64,000 nt of DNA from assembly GCA_022497155.1 (NCBI GenBank), contig MU385715.1:744001-808000 (forward strand). The letters run 5' to 3'. Below, piece after piece: positions 25,201 through 37,626 of this stretch; positions within the stretch are counted from its first letter, which is position 1; the number at the start of each line of letters is the position of its first letter. The position numbers and the translations under genes are program-made. The DNA comes from Whalleya microplaca (lineage: Eukaryota; Ascomycota; Sordariomycetes; Xylariales; Xylariaceae). The notes under the pieces are model-generated. The model was not told the origin of the DNA and made no database searches. It saw nothing but the letters and a program-made list of their open reading frames with translations.

Positions 25201-28200
25201 CACCGCGGGGAAGAACACAAGGATGGCCTTCAGTACTGTGATGGCGTTCCTTATGTGCATCCACTCTGTCCCTGAAAGGCATGCTCTGAGGGCTAGAGAA
25301 AGGTTCCGATGCCATGTCCAAAGCAGGTCGCGGAATTGGTCGTGTTCCATAAACGATGTTGGCTTACCGTCGTCGTCAAACGCGGTGGCGAAGCCAAGTT
25401 TCCCATTCTGAATAGCCTCGCTAGCATACGCAGTTTTGTCGTGGTGCCACTTTGCCAGATCACCCAGCGTCAGTTTGATGAAACGACCAAGAAACTCGGC
25501 CTCTCGAACGGTGCAGCCAAATATCAGCAAGCGCAATCTGTTTACGCCGAAAAATCGGTCGTAGAAAGTAGCAAGCCTAAAGTTAGGGGTTCGACTCGAG
25601 TGTAAGAATTTGACCATTTTATGGCAAAAGTCCGCATCGCCAGGCGAGACAAGAATCCGAGGAATAAGACACTCTTCGATGAGCGTGTCCATGATAGACT
25701 CTACCTTCTTCGATGAGCTAAACCATCTCGGGCTTTGCTTGATGAGTAATATTTTAGTCTTGGTTGTTTGTTCCTTGCAAGCATTCATCTCAGCAAAGAG
25801 ATCCTTGGTAAGTCGTTGAAGCTCCTCTAAAGGCTTCTTCTTATCCTTACTGTCCCCTCGCTCCTTTTTCAAGTCAGAATGTTGCTTTGACCTTCGTGTG
25901 ATCTCCGCGTTGTAACTGTTAGTCGGAACTGAAAGATCGCTCGTTTGGAGGGACCAGAAGAGAACGAAGAACTCGGGGCTAATCTTGTCCCATACTTCGG
26001 AAGGCAAAAGTGACTGTACAGCATTGATAGTAGGACCAAGCACATCCAAGAAACGATCTGATTTTTGACCGTTCCCAAATGATGGCGAAGACGATTGCCG
26101 CGAAGTTCCATCTTCCGTCTCTGGTACATCCACCATCATTTGATCTTCGGTGTCTTGAACAGGCGGGGTAGTCGTTGCATCATCTTTGTCTGTTCTATCG
26201 ACAACCAGATCGCCGTCCGCATCTGTTGCCGATTCCGAGCCGGTTTTCGCAAGCTTCTCACCTGGGCCCATTATGAAGTGCTGGAAACTGGAACGACCGA
26301 TTAGGAAGGCGAGGTTAGCGTCTAGGCCAAAGTCGGTCATTAGACGCGGAATGCTGGGGATGAGTGCGTCGAACTCCTCAGGCGTCATATTACTTCGTAG
26401 CAGCTCCACATATTGGACGAGGGCTTGCTGAGAGTCGTCGATGACGTTGGCTAGGTACTTGATATGGGTCTCGTCTTCGGGTAAGTGATAGATCGCCGAC
26501 TGGCGATATTGAGCCATATTTGTCAAGAGCTGGCAAGCAATGTCTGTCTGCACTAAAGCTTTCATAAGCCGAGCAGCACTCTTCCCGGATTCATAGCGCT
26601 TGTCGCCTAGACTTATGAGGGTCTGGCGCCGTAGAAGCTCGCCACCGCTTAGGGCAGAGAGTTGAGCGTCTGTAAAATCAACGTCTGAGACAATGCCTCC
26701 CATGGAAGTAATCAGCTCCCTGAGAATGATCAGGTCGGTTGAATTACCTCGTCCGACTTGATCATTGACGTATTGGGCTACAGGGGTAGGATCCATATTG
26801 CTAAATCGCCGGAAGACTCTCCCAGAAAACTTTGAGAGGGCTTGCAACCATCTACTGGCATGGAGCACAGACGTCTCCTGGGTCCTGCTCCTCTGCTTAC
26901 CGCCTAACGAGCTCAGGAGAGACCAGACGAGCACATCGTGGCCCATGTCTGTGAAGTATTTCGTGCACTCAACAAAAGCCTCAATCAAGTTGGTATAGGC
27001 TTCAATCTGATCGAGAGCAACCTTGCACACAATCCCAGGAGACGACAGGGCTACTTTGGCAAGTTTCTTCGCAGAAACCGGTATGTTCTGCAGAGATAGT
27101 CGCTTCAATGTGGCCAACGTGTCTAGCCTGGCGCCCTTGAAGGCTTTCGCCATGGCAGGCAATCTAGAGATCTGTCCTTCATAGCACTCGGCATAGATGT
27201 TGTAGCGAACTTCTGTCGGATAGGTCTTAAGGAGATCCCAAACTGCGGCGACGGCGTCCACATTAGGATCGCCAAGGCAGAGGCATGGAACAAGGACCCG
27301 TCGGAGAAGATCTTGCCAGCGTGCAGTATTCGCCGGCGATCGATCATGGAGAACGCTCTTCACACCAATAGCTGCCAGTTTCTTCACTAGGATAGGCTCT
27401 CTCCCGATATTGACTCCGGATACGTTAAGCAGTGTGCTGCATAGAGTGAATACATCCTCAACTGTCTGGCATACTGGGATATTGTCTGCCCACTCGTCCA
27501 AATAAAACCGGTATAGGGTGCCTTTACTAATCCCATCAGCATGGGGCCATTTCAATATCTTGACAGGTTGCCCATCGGTGAGTTTTAAGTAGCCTTTTGC
27601 CGTGCCGGACTGGTCAACAGCCACCTCTGGCTTTAGTGTAGTCCCTGTCACAGGCCGGACGTCCACAGGCCTAGTGTCTTCAAAAACTTTGCTGATGGAG
27701 TAGAGTAGGATACGATTGATGGCCGGAAAGATCTCGTCGGGGTACGCCTCAGAAAGCCAAGGAAATCGTCCTAGGATGAAAAGGGCTTCAGGAAGTGCGC
27801 CCACGACAAGCAAGTGGGCTACGATATCTGCCTTGTGGGCTTCTTTTGGGTCTGGAAGACTCGCCTCTTCCTCAGCCTTCGTAGTATCTTCCTGTTGACC
27901 ACCATCTGGTTTTGCCGCCATCGATTCTCGCGGTTTCGAGGACGTAGTCGCGGTATCGTCGGTCAAAGCGCCAGCCGTCAGCAATGCGTTTGGCTCAGCG
28001 CCCAGCCTTGCAGCTCGGTCCTGTTCCTCTAACTCTTGCAATCGACGTTCCCTCAGTTTGTCCATCTGGTCATCATCAGGCCATAGATGAGGATAGAGAT
28101 CGGGCAGGGATATGAAACCGATCTTTATGAGAAAAGCTGCTAGGTAGTATAGATTTGCTGGGATGGTTTCGCCCTTATCCCTGGCGTCGGATGCATAGAA

Positions 28201-29619
28201 TCGAAACTTGAAGCCTAACAACTGTGCAGCTACTCGGTTCCCGCACGGCGGTAGCGTCTTTGTGTTTCTTATCCATTCAAGACTCCAATCGGTGTTGGTT
28301 TTCGAGTCCGAGTTGATCTCCGCGAAGCGCTCTAGGGTCGATTCATCGACCCGTCTCCCGCCCAGTTCGAAAAAGGCATCCAGATGAACTTCCCGAGCTC
28401 TATCCCAGAACGTGAGATCGCGTTCGTGGCCTTGCTCAGCGAGGTCGGCTCTAAGATTCTCATGGTTGACATCTTCGTTTTCGGGTAGAGCCCACTTCGG
28501 TAGACCACCAGCAAAAACTTTATCCGAATGATCGACCTGGTTCCGAGGCCACCAAGAGCTGATCCGCAAGAACCTGGTGAAGAACACGATATTTCTCAGC
28601 ATTGTCGCAGAGAATACATCGATAACGACATCCAGAACTCGACCGACGTCAAGGTCAAAAGTTCCTATGAGCCCTTTCACACGTTCCCAACACGCTTGTA
28701 CGAGGAGGAAGTCATGCCGATCTCGAGAATGAAATGGTGTACGGTAAAGTTCCGCAGCCAGTTTGGAGTAGCCCTCGGACTCTTCTCTCAGCAGGTTAAA
28801 GTTAGCCTGCCGATACAGCTGGTTCGTGGCATAACGAATGCCCAGCTTGACGAATGTGTCTCGAATCAAGCCGAGTTGCTGCAAAGCCGGGGCATCAAGA
28901 ACTTCGCGCAAAAGCCGCGGGGAGATCTCGGTTGCGGCAATGAAGTCTCGCAGCTGCGGCCTAGAGGCGCCGTCCTCGGTATCAATGAAAATAGAGATAG
29001 TGTCGAGGAACAGTGTCTGCGCGTCAAAGTTGAATCCAGAACTGCCAGTACTGTCAACTTCAGGGCCAAGGATCTGTTTCATACAGAGTCCCGCGTCAGC
29101 CGGGCTAAGGCGACCCTCCAGGACAGCACGTGTAAACTCCTGGGAAATAGTTGAGATCTCTTCGATGTCTTCATCGTTTCGAGATTCGATCCCATGCTCA
29201 ACGACCTCTTGACGACCGCTTTGCTGCCAGGCAGAAAGCCGTAAATCTGTCAGGACGACGTAATTATAGTTGGATGGTGTGGGGGGTCGAGCTTGCGTGG
29301 GCGGCTGAGGGGCGGATGGTGCAGAAGGGACCGCGGGCGGCGCAGCCTGCGAGGACGAGCTGGATGGCCGAGCAGCAGTCGGGGAGGTAGGGCCACGATG
29401 ATTCGAGGCAGCACCTAGTTGGCTGCCCGAGGAATCGCGGCGGTCGTTGTTCCGTCGCGTGTTTCTACCACCTCTAGACTCGCGGCGGTTTTGCGACGAG
29501 GGACCATCTTGGAAATCTCTGTCGTGATGGCCGAGGGCTGTGTCGGAGGGACGGTGAGGAGCAGGTCGGTTGCCGCCAGCCTCAGAGACCCTCTCGTTCC
29601 TCTTACGCTTGGGAGGCAT
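22300..29619 (-). CDS. THO2: THO complex subunit 2 (transcription elongation / mRNA export)
   Basis: Three exons on the minus strand: 29619-25012, 24956-24853 and 24796-22300, giving 2402 aa. Introns are 55 nt (GTAAGC...CTAG) and 56 nt (GTGAGT...ACAG), and all junctions keep frame. After a basic, disordered N-terminus (MPPKRKRNERVSEAGG), the long helical body matches the THO2 family. The C-terminal helical domain occupies about 1200-1536 (e.g. EVWDKISPEFFVLFW, KMVKFLHSSRTPNFR, AKWHHDK, FRDLLWTWHRNLSLALR, AVDFMGRQFLGSLGKIAERE). The last 830 residues are a disordered tail very rich in Arg, Pro, Asp/Glu and Gly, with DPRE/EPRE-type repeats and an RGG-like end finishing in IEKRQRR. THO2 is the largest THO subunit; THO couples transcription to export and limits R-loops. 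The length agrees with other filamentous fungi. It is divergent from the homoserine acetyltransferase with 983 bp between starts. Confidence 0.93.
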
Positions 29620-30602
29620 TCTGGCTACGCGCGACAGGTTATGTGCAATAGATGGTCATCGGAGGGCGAAGATGGGGTGGAAAACAAAAGAATGCTGGCG
29701 AAAAAAGGATCGTAGAACAGATACTCAAAGGCCACCTCAAGAAAGCATGCTCCTCAGGTTATTAATTCAGTGCGACCGATAGAAGGCAACTCGAAGAATG
29801 GACGAAATGGCGTCTATTCGGCCGATCGCGTAGTCGTGTATGTGTGTTCGTACTGTACTGTTGTCTGAGGGAACATATAAAAAAAGACTAGTGAGTCAGG
29901 AAGTCTGGGTGGTGATGAAGAAGAAAAGGTGGAAGACGTGAATGCGCGGAACAAAGAAAGTGGGTAACATCAGATTGTGGCAGCAACCATCCTTCCCCCA
30001 GATAATTGACCGTTCATCGGTGTAACAGACGGACGGTAGAGAGGAGGGAGTTTTGGTGGCTTGTCTGTACTGGATGGCGTCTGTTTGACAAGATAGTGAT
30101 CGCGTCAACCGGCAAGAAGCTATCGCGTGGTGATTTTTGGACGATGCAGCAGCCTCAGACAAGCCGGTGGAGGCTGCAATGGAATCGATTGGGTGAGGTA
30201 AGGCTGACAAGGCAGGTACCTGAGGGATGAGTAGAGAAAACGCTATTCTATCCTACTTTTCTCTAGTGAGTCTAAGTACACGGTACTTACTAGCCGAGTA
30301 CGTGCGCAGATAAGGTGGATTCAGAAAATCGCCATCCGGAAGTCGGACTTATGTAAGCAAGAAAATGTCTTGGCATCCAACGGCGCCCGGAGAAGAAGCC
30401 ATTAGACTCGTTTGCTTGATTAGCTTATTAGAAAATGACGTGCGAACCGAGTCTGATGCAATAATAGGCTGAAGAGTCATTGATATATATTCATCCTCCC
30501 GAATATGGAAGCTGTCTAACGGCCAATCATAGTTTCGTTTCAAGCCTATCATTATTGGCTCAACCTATAATCTATTGCAAGTTTACAGCATCAAGTAACA
30601 AG
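29620..30602. promoter_or_regulatory. divergent promoter between THO2 and homoserine O-acetyltransferase
   Basis: 983 bp separate the two start codons. A TGAGTCA at 29892-29898 matches the Gcn4/CPC1 core site TGA(C/G)TCA expected for amino-acid biosynthesis genes under general control. A near match, TGAGTCT, lies at about 30267. I see no clear TATA box for either gene. The assignment of the site to the methionine gene is an inference from function. Confidence 0.4.
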
Positions 30603-32236
30603 ATGGCAGCTGTAGCAGCTGAGAGCAATGGAGGCAGTCAGCCAAGATATGGTCAGTAGTGAACCTTCTTTATTTTTCTCAATATTGCGGTTGTGGGTGT
30701 CTGAATCCCCAACCATTACGTGGGCCAGCAGCTGAATACTTCCAAGAAAGAACTCAGCAGCAGCCTGAGAATCCGTTTGCCGCTTTGATTCCGGACCAGA
30801 AAATCGCGATCATCCCTGACTTCACCTTGGAGTCCGGGGTTGTCTTGCATAATGTGCCGTTGGCATACACAACCCGGGGGAAGCTATCCCCAGATGCAGA
30901 CAATGCCATGGTCATCTGTCATGCCTTAACTGGATCTGCTGATGTCGCTGATTGGTGGGGGCCTCTGCTCGGCGGTCCTGGCCGGGTGTTCGACACTTCG
31001 AGGTTCTTCATTGTCTGTATGAACAGCCTTGGTAGCCCGTACGGCACCGCGAGCCCGGTGACTGCTAAAGATGGCGACCCGAACAACGAAAGATATGGAC
31101 CTGAGTTCCCCCTTACCACGATCAGGGATGATGTCAAGTAGGTTACGATCCAGCTAGCTGAAAGTCAACCTCTAATGTAGGGCAGTCTGCACAAACTTCT
31201 CCTGGATGATTTAGGAGTACGCCAGGTAGCCGTCGTCATCGGTGGTTCCATGGGGGGTATGCTTGTTCTCGAATGGGCATATTTTGGTAAGGACTACGTT
31301 CGAAGCATTGTGCCAATCGCAACTTCGAGTCAGCATAGCGCTTGGGGCATAAGCTGGGGTGAAGCCCAACGGCAGAGCATATATGCTGACCCCAAGTATG
31401 ATGATGGTTACTACTCCTTCGATGACCCCCCTTCCGCCGGGCTTGGCGCGGCCCGTATGTCGGCTCTCTTGACTTATCGTAGCCGAAATTCTTTCGAGGC
31501 TCGATTCGGGCGCAACATCCCAGATCCGGCTAGGCGCCAGACAATCCGGGAGAGGCCCCGTCCGAGTACACCATCGGAAGCTCACTTTAATATTCACAAC
31601 GATGGACATAAAACAACACGCCGACTGTCAAGAAACAATAGTCGCGCAGACACGCAGTCGCCCAAGACAGACAGCGCCGACGTGAGCAGTCCTAACCATG
31701 AAAACGGCCAGTCACTCGATCCGCAGTTTTCTGGCCCAAAGACGGGAAGTCTGACCGGAGGAGACAAGTTACCTACGACGACTTACTTTTCAGCCCAGTC
31801 ATATCTTCGCTACCAGGGCGAAAAGTTTGTCCAGCGCTTTGATGGCAACTGCTATATCGCCATTACGAGAAAGCTAGACACTCACGACGTCTCGCGCTAC
31901 CGCGCTAAAAGCATTCCCGAGGCGTTGGCTTTAATAGAGCAGCCCACACTGGTGCTAGGAATTGAGAGTGACGGGCTCTTCACCTTCGCCGAGCAGCAAG
32001 AGTTAGCGGAACACATCAAGAACGCGAGGCTCGAGAAGATAGACAGCCAGGAAGGTCATGATGCTTTCTTATTGCAGTTCGAACAAGTCAACCGGTACAT
32101 CTTACGATTTCTGAATGACACCCTGCCAGACATTATGGCCAAAGAGGGCGAGCACGTGGAGGCAGCTAGCGTCGGCCAATTGACCAAGTCCAGCACGTTC
32201 GGTGAGGCAGAGGTCGAAGATATTACTGCATGGTAG
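30603..32236 (+). CDS. MET2: homoserine O-acetyltransferase (methionine biosynthesis)
   Basis: Three exons: 30603-30651, 30729-31137 and 31186-32236, giving 502 aa. It transfers acetyl from acetyl-CoA to homoserine in methionine synthesis. The alpha/beta-hydrolase fold is clear: VICHALTGSADVADWW, the nucleophile elbow GGSMGG (Ser174), and the late acid and base in GIESDGLF (Asp415) and EGHDAF (His444). The triad is assigned by family knowledge. A low-complexity insert of about 75 residues, polar and Ser/Asn-rich, sits between the RFGRNIPDP and YFSAQSYLRYQG blocks, as in other filamentous fungi. Intron 1 uses the weaker donor GTCAGT. Intron 2 uses GTAGGT and the acceptor GGGCAG, which restores DDV-N-LHKLLLDDLGVRQ. 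The first 30 residues are the least certain part. Confidence 0.95.
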
Positions 32237-32736
32237 ACAGTCGATACGCATAAACATAGAAATGAATGAATTGATACCACCGTCTTTATACGTTACGTGT
32301 TGTAGTTACTAGTGAGTCAAGGATTATGATCCAATTGGGTTTGCGTAGCCGAGACACTACCTCCCAGCTGGGTTGCGTCGCTAGGACTCAGGGATATACA
32401 GTTCCAAGCCCTCGGTGAAGTCCAACGGCAAATCATCAGGCCACTCATGCATGTGATTTATTCTGCTACCAAAGTCTTATTATTAGGTAACTTGCACCAG
32501 ATCCAGACCAAGACCTTCGAGAAACGCCGGATACATTCGGGTCACTAATAATGTAAGAGACGTACCAAATAACCACCTAGGCGCATGACTTCGGGGGAAA
32601 CATGCATGTTAATGCCAGTGCCTGAAGTTACATAGTACAGCTATGGCTCCTCCCATGTGCATACGGAGAGTTTTCTAGATTGACAGTTGGAGCTAAGGGT
32701 AAGTAGGTAGATGAGTAAAGTGTTGAACACTCGCGA

Positions 32737-32765
32737 GGTTCCTGCAGGTCATATCTGCAGGAACC
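32737..32765. repeat. perfect inverted repeat (11-bp arms)
   Basis: GGTTCCTGCAG, a 7-nt spacer, then CTGCAGGAACC. It can form a stable hairpin about 500 bp after the acetyltransferase stop. Its role is unknown. Confidence 0.85.
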
Positions 32766-33668
32766 AACATTATGAGGCGTTCTAAGTAGGTTATAAGGTT
32801 CTCACACGCTATTAGCTAGAAACATGGGTTGCAATTAGAGGCAAAGTGTGCGGAAAAGTTCCACACATGTCATGCTGAAGTGCAATTCTGCGGCAACTAT
32901 TTGTGATCGAATCTTATATCAAATTCTCTGACCCTCAGGGTTGTTACATGTCAAGCGGGATACTACACAAGTCACCAAGCTACAGAGAAGCCTATGTTTA
33001 AAGACGGCTTCCTTCCATCGCCTAGCCAAGGCATTAGTCCTGTATGCTATATCTTGTGCGACTCATGCAGTATAGGTATATAAGAACCGCAGCGTAATCT
33101 TTCTTTGGCCGTTAAGAATAGAGAATATGGACCACGTTGGTGAATACACGCTTGTGATTGGTTATAAGGATTACCAGGGGGGTCACGCCTTCGGTAACGC
33201 TACCGAATAGGCCGATCCGGTAGATCCAGCCTAGCATCGTGTCACCGGGCTACTCAGCACTTTATAGCCTCAGATGCGTAGATTGATAAAAATCTGCGAT
33301 GAAGAAAGGCTTGTTGAAAACTTACTAAGTTGCTGCTAGAGAGAATAATAAAAGGGGGAAGGGGACCGGAGGCTTTATAGCGTTTTTAGATTCTTAAGAT
33401 TCGGCCTACCTAGAGACTAATGTCTAAGAATGAACCCCCGCGTAAGGTGGCGGTCTCGAGGTGACAGACAGTCTCAAAGTGGAGGTTCCAACGCTCATCC
33501 CACAGGCCGGCGCCTACGTACGAAGGACCTACAGGATCTCAAACCAACAGTAATGCGTCCCCATCTCAGCCCTCTAACAGCATTATTGATTTGCATGGCT
33601 AAGAGAACACTGGGCTCGCGCAGTTCGGCCTTATTGCAACAGCTGAACAAGCTCTCCACTCTGTAAGG

Positions 33669-33674
33669 CACGTG
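33669..33674. promoter_or_regulatory. CACGTG E-box, candidate NUC-1/Pho4 site
   Basis: The hexamer lies 733 bp upstream of the phosphate-transporter ATG. NUC-1/Pho4 factors bind CACGTG upstream of phosphate-starvation genes. The same hexamer occurs several times elsewhere in this window, so a single copy is weak evidence. Confidence 0.3.
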
Positions 33675-34406
33675 TAAGTGACGTTTGGAAACGCAGCCAA
33701 CGACGGCCCCAGACGAAGAGTTACACTGCTTTCAAGGTTAGTCATAGCCTGCCTCATCTATACCTGTAGGTCATTTCAAAGGGTGCCAAGCAGGGGTACT
33801 AGATGCATTTCACGGCATCCTTTCTACTGCAAGCTAGAGGCACCTCCATTCATGGACGGACCTTGCACCTCTTACATCTCGCCCTTCAAACCTCCACCTT
33901 GTTCCTCCGCACCGCATTGGACAGAGCCTCCCAAGGCTTCTTGACCTGTCAGCCCACTCCCAAGCCCCTTTTACATAAAACCCATGATCCGGTCTCCAGA
34001 CTATTGGGTTGGTGCCATTCTTCGTAGCGCGTCAGATCAGGGTCTTCCACCCCACATCACCACGAGGCTCCTCTACGTATAATCCCGAGGGGGTTTCATA
34101 TAATCTAGCTGTCTTAAATACTCAAACTTTATCTGTACAATCTGCGGTTTTCTAGATCATATTACTAACATTGATTCATTTTTCGGTGTTAAGTTCAAAT
34201 TTCCCGCAGTAAGCACCGCGACGCGACGTTGAAATCTTGCAGATCCCCGTCTCATGCCTCCCGACACCCAGAAGTCTGTCAAACAGGGAGCGTCATGAAT
34301 CTGCCGTCCATGGTTTGAGTGCAACCTTGGCACCGCCTACAGAGAAAACTAAGTTGAAACTTAACTTCTATTTCCAAGCCGAGTGCGACAACAATCGGTA
34401 TTGGCG

Positions 34407-36626
34407 ATGACCGCTTATCCGGCGAAAATGGATACAATGCTGCCGGAGCCGATGACGCCGCTCTCAGCTGAGCGCACCTACGGCGGCAACCGAGCTTTCC
34501 ACAACTTCTTCAACGACTTCAGCCACATACAAGATCCGAATTTAAGGAGGAGACTGGCGTTATCCGAAATCGACAAGGTTCCTTTTGGCATGTACCATGT
34601 GAGGGCAGTGTTGGTAGCGGGCATTGGTTTCTTCCTGGACTCGTACGACATCTTCGCCATCAACCTCATAACGACATTGCTGGGCGTGGTCTTCTGGCAC
34701 GGGTCGCCGGAGAATGCATCAAATGGCTATGGAGGAAACTACGGAACCTTGCCGACTCCCGTCAGTCAGGCGTTGAAGGCTTCGACGAGCGCCGGCATCA
34801 TCGTCGGCCAGGTTCTATTCGGATGGATGGCGGACAGATTCGGGAGACGGCGGATGTATGGAGTTGAACTGGGCATCATCGTCTTCTCTACGCTCGCCTG
34901 CTGCTTGGTCGCCGCTAGCCAAGCTATAAGCTTCACGGGGTTGATGACTTTCTGGAGAGTCATGATGGGGTAAGGTTACCTTGAAACTTCTGCGTAACGT
35001 ATTGAGCTGATATATGTAAACCAGTGTTGGAATAGGAGGTGACTATCCATTGAGCTCGGTGATTACCTCCGAATTCGCGCCAACGCGGTGGCGCGGCGCC
35101 ATGATGGCCGCCGTATTCTCGATGCAGGGTATGGGGCAGCTGGCGGCAGCGGTGGTGGCTTTGATCGTCACAACCTCCTTCAAAGACGCCTTTGGGAATG
35201 CGCCAGGGGTAGACCAATGCGACTACGTCTGCCAGACGGCAGCCGATCGCTGCTGGCGCCTCATTGTGGGCGTAGGCGCTTTGCCAGCCTGCTTCGCTCT
35301 CTACTACCGTATTACCATCCCAGAAACGCCCCGATACACGTTCGAAGTCGCCAAGGACATCGAGAAGGCGGCCGCTGATATCAAGGCGTATGTGTCGAGC
35401 CAGTCGGAGGGTGAGGTTGACGAGGTCACGCAAGCTAAGATGAAGAAGCTCGCATCCCCAGCTCTCAATGTCCCTTCGGCGTCTTGGCATGATCTCTATT
35501 CGTACTTTACAAAATGGAAGAATGCGAAAGTCCTAATGGGGACAACTTTATCCTGGTTCTTCTTAGTATGTATTCCTTATGTCATGCCCTACCGGACGTA
35601 AACTAACCGTGGTGGTAGGACCTGGCTTTCTATGGCCTGGGGCTCAATAATCAAATAGTATTGCAAGCAATTGGCTATGCTAACGGAGATTCACTCTACC
35701 ACATTTTATACAACAGCGCCGTCGGCACCATCATCCTAACCGTCGCAGGTTCTTTACCTGGCTACTGGACTGCCATACTGACAATCGACACGATTGGCCG
35801 TAAGACATTGCAGATTGTCGGCTTCGTCGTCCTCACCATCATATTTTGCATACTAGGCTTCCTCTACCACGATCTAAGCCAAGGTGCCTTGCTCGCCCTT
35901 TACGTAATCGCCAATTACACATTCAACGTGGGCCCTAATACGACCACCTTTATCGTCCCTGGCGAGTGCTTTCCGACGCGCTACCGCTCCTCCGGCCACG
36001 GTCTCTCGGCGGCGATGGGCAAAGTCGGCGCTATCATCGCACAAGTCATATCGCTCCCCCTCCTCACCAAAGACCGACCGACTCCGTGCACCGGGACGGC
36101 ATGTTCTCCGTGGCTCGACAGGCTGATGCAAATCTTCGCCCTATTTATGCTCTGCGGCACCTTCTCATCCCTTCTGATCCCCGAAACGAAAGGTTACACC
36201 CTCGAAGAGCTGGCCGGCGAGCCGCCGACATCCTACAACTCCGGGCGCAACGGCAGCATCATCGAAACGCCCAAGTCGCGGTGGAACCCGTTCTCAGGCG
36301 GTCGACCGGCCGGGTTCTTCTACCGCCCCAACAAGGGCAGTGCCGGGCGGATCATGACGAGTCCCGAACTAGCAGCGCAAGCCGCGGACACGAGAAGGGG
36401 GTGGCGGCTCTGGCGACGCGGGCACCGGCCCGGCAGCAGCCACGACGCCGCGTACGCTGGGAGCACGAGCTCGACGGCGGAGTTCGGGACGTCGGGCGAG
36501 ACGATGGTGGCGAGCGCGGCCGTGCTGCCGGGCTGGGGCGTGGGCTGGGGCCGGATAGATCGGGGCGGGAACCCGCTTACGATGGATAATATACGGTTGC
36601 AGGATGTGGGGAGCCTGTTGAAATGA
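34407..36626 (+). CDS. inorganic phosphate:H+ symporter, MFS PHS family (Pho84-like)
   Basis: Three exons: 34407-34969, 35025-35565 and 35619-36626, giving 703 aa. Introns are 55 and 53 nt with GTAAGG/CCAG and GTATGT/GTAG ends. It is a 12-helix MFS transporter of the fungal phosphate symporter family. The PHS signature GVGIGGDYPLSSVITSEFA spans the first intron. The MFS loop motif appears as GWMADRFGRRRMYG, and FLDSYDIFAINL marks helix 1. Later blocks include PETPRYT, TIDTIGRKTLQIVGF and NYTFNVGPNTTTFIVPGE. A cytoplasmic loop of about 60 residues separates the halves. The C-terminal tail of about 110 aa is longer than in yeast Pho84 (587 aa), and parts of it are rich in Arg, Ser and Gly. High-affinity uptake under phosphate starvation is expected but not shown. 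Confidence 0.93.
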
Positions 36627-37626
36627 TGAACGCGCTTTTATGTAGGTATTATGGCCGTGTGAATCTGTGTTTTAGGTAGGGCTATGGCTATGTTACTTAC
36701 TGGGAGATACCAAGGGTCATGGGCGGTGCATGGCGTATAGGGGTCAGACTTGTCAGAGTTACACTCATACGAAACTTATACTTGAGGACATAATTGAAAA
36801 GGCAATTAACTAAATATGCTTCATACGCCTTGTGACTGTTAAGTAAACGTGAGATTCTGTCTTTAACTAATTGATTGATAAGTTTGTGAAATTTCATTTA
36901 AGTGTAACAAGAACGAACCTCGCATAGAAATTCTACTTTTTAGGAAAGACATAAATATTCCCTAATACCCTCCCTTATATATACTACTTACGCCATTCTA
37001 CTATTATGATAAATAACATACAACTTGGATTAATATAGCAAATTGTATATGAGTTTTACATACCTACTTTATACATTTAATCGTTTTTAATATATAATTA
37101 TAATGTAATAAGTAGAGTACATTAAGTCAATAAAATAATGCGGGTGTATTAAGGTACATTGGAAAATCACTAAGATTATTCGACATAATAGAGCATATGT
37201 CTTATATATATGTCATCTCTAGGTACATTGGCAGCTAAGTAGAGACTAATTTTCCAAGCATAATACCTTAGGATGATGCTACATGTATGCCCTTATATAG
37301 CTCGGTTTGAAACGGAATTTAGGAGAGACTACATATGCAGAAGTGGTGCCTTCCAGTTTCTTTCTTTCCAACACGTAATGTTTATGGAGGTAAAAGTTAC
37401 GCAGGTGCGTCCCATGTATTTACATGCCTGTTGTTTGCTCAATGTGCCTCTCCTCGATTGCCGATAACCACTCCCAAAAACAACATTCTTGGGTGCTCTC
37501 AAGGGTCGAGGCAACCTACCACTTCAAGCCACTTCATTGCATGCAATAAGAGAGCGCTCTTGTGCTCCTTCTTTTGTGCTTCTTCTGCCTCGGAGATCCT
37601 TGAGGACCACAGTGAGATTGCCCAAG
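36627..37626. other. AT-rich intergenic island
   Basis: From about 36770 to 37260 the sequence is strongly AT- and TA-rich (many ATATA, TTAAT and TATAT runs), unlike the GC-rich genes on both sides. A GGTACATTGG decamer occurs twice, at about 37153 and 37222. No gene is visible. It may be a decayed, RIP-mutated repeat, but no coding relic can be read. Confidence 0.5.

Larger units (their letters stand above)
32237..34406. other. intergenic region upstream of the phosphate transporter
   Basis: No supportable gene. It contains a perfect inverted repeat at 32737-32765 (11-bp arms, 7-nt loop), a weaker one at 33190-33207 (7-bp arms), and a CACGTG at 33669-33674. The last 500 bp before the ATG at 34407 are C-rich and probably promoter and leader. 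Confidence 0.5.
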
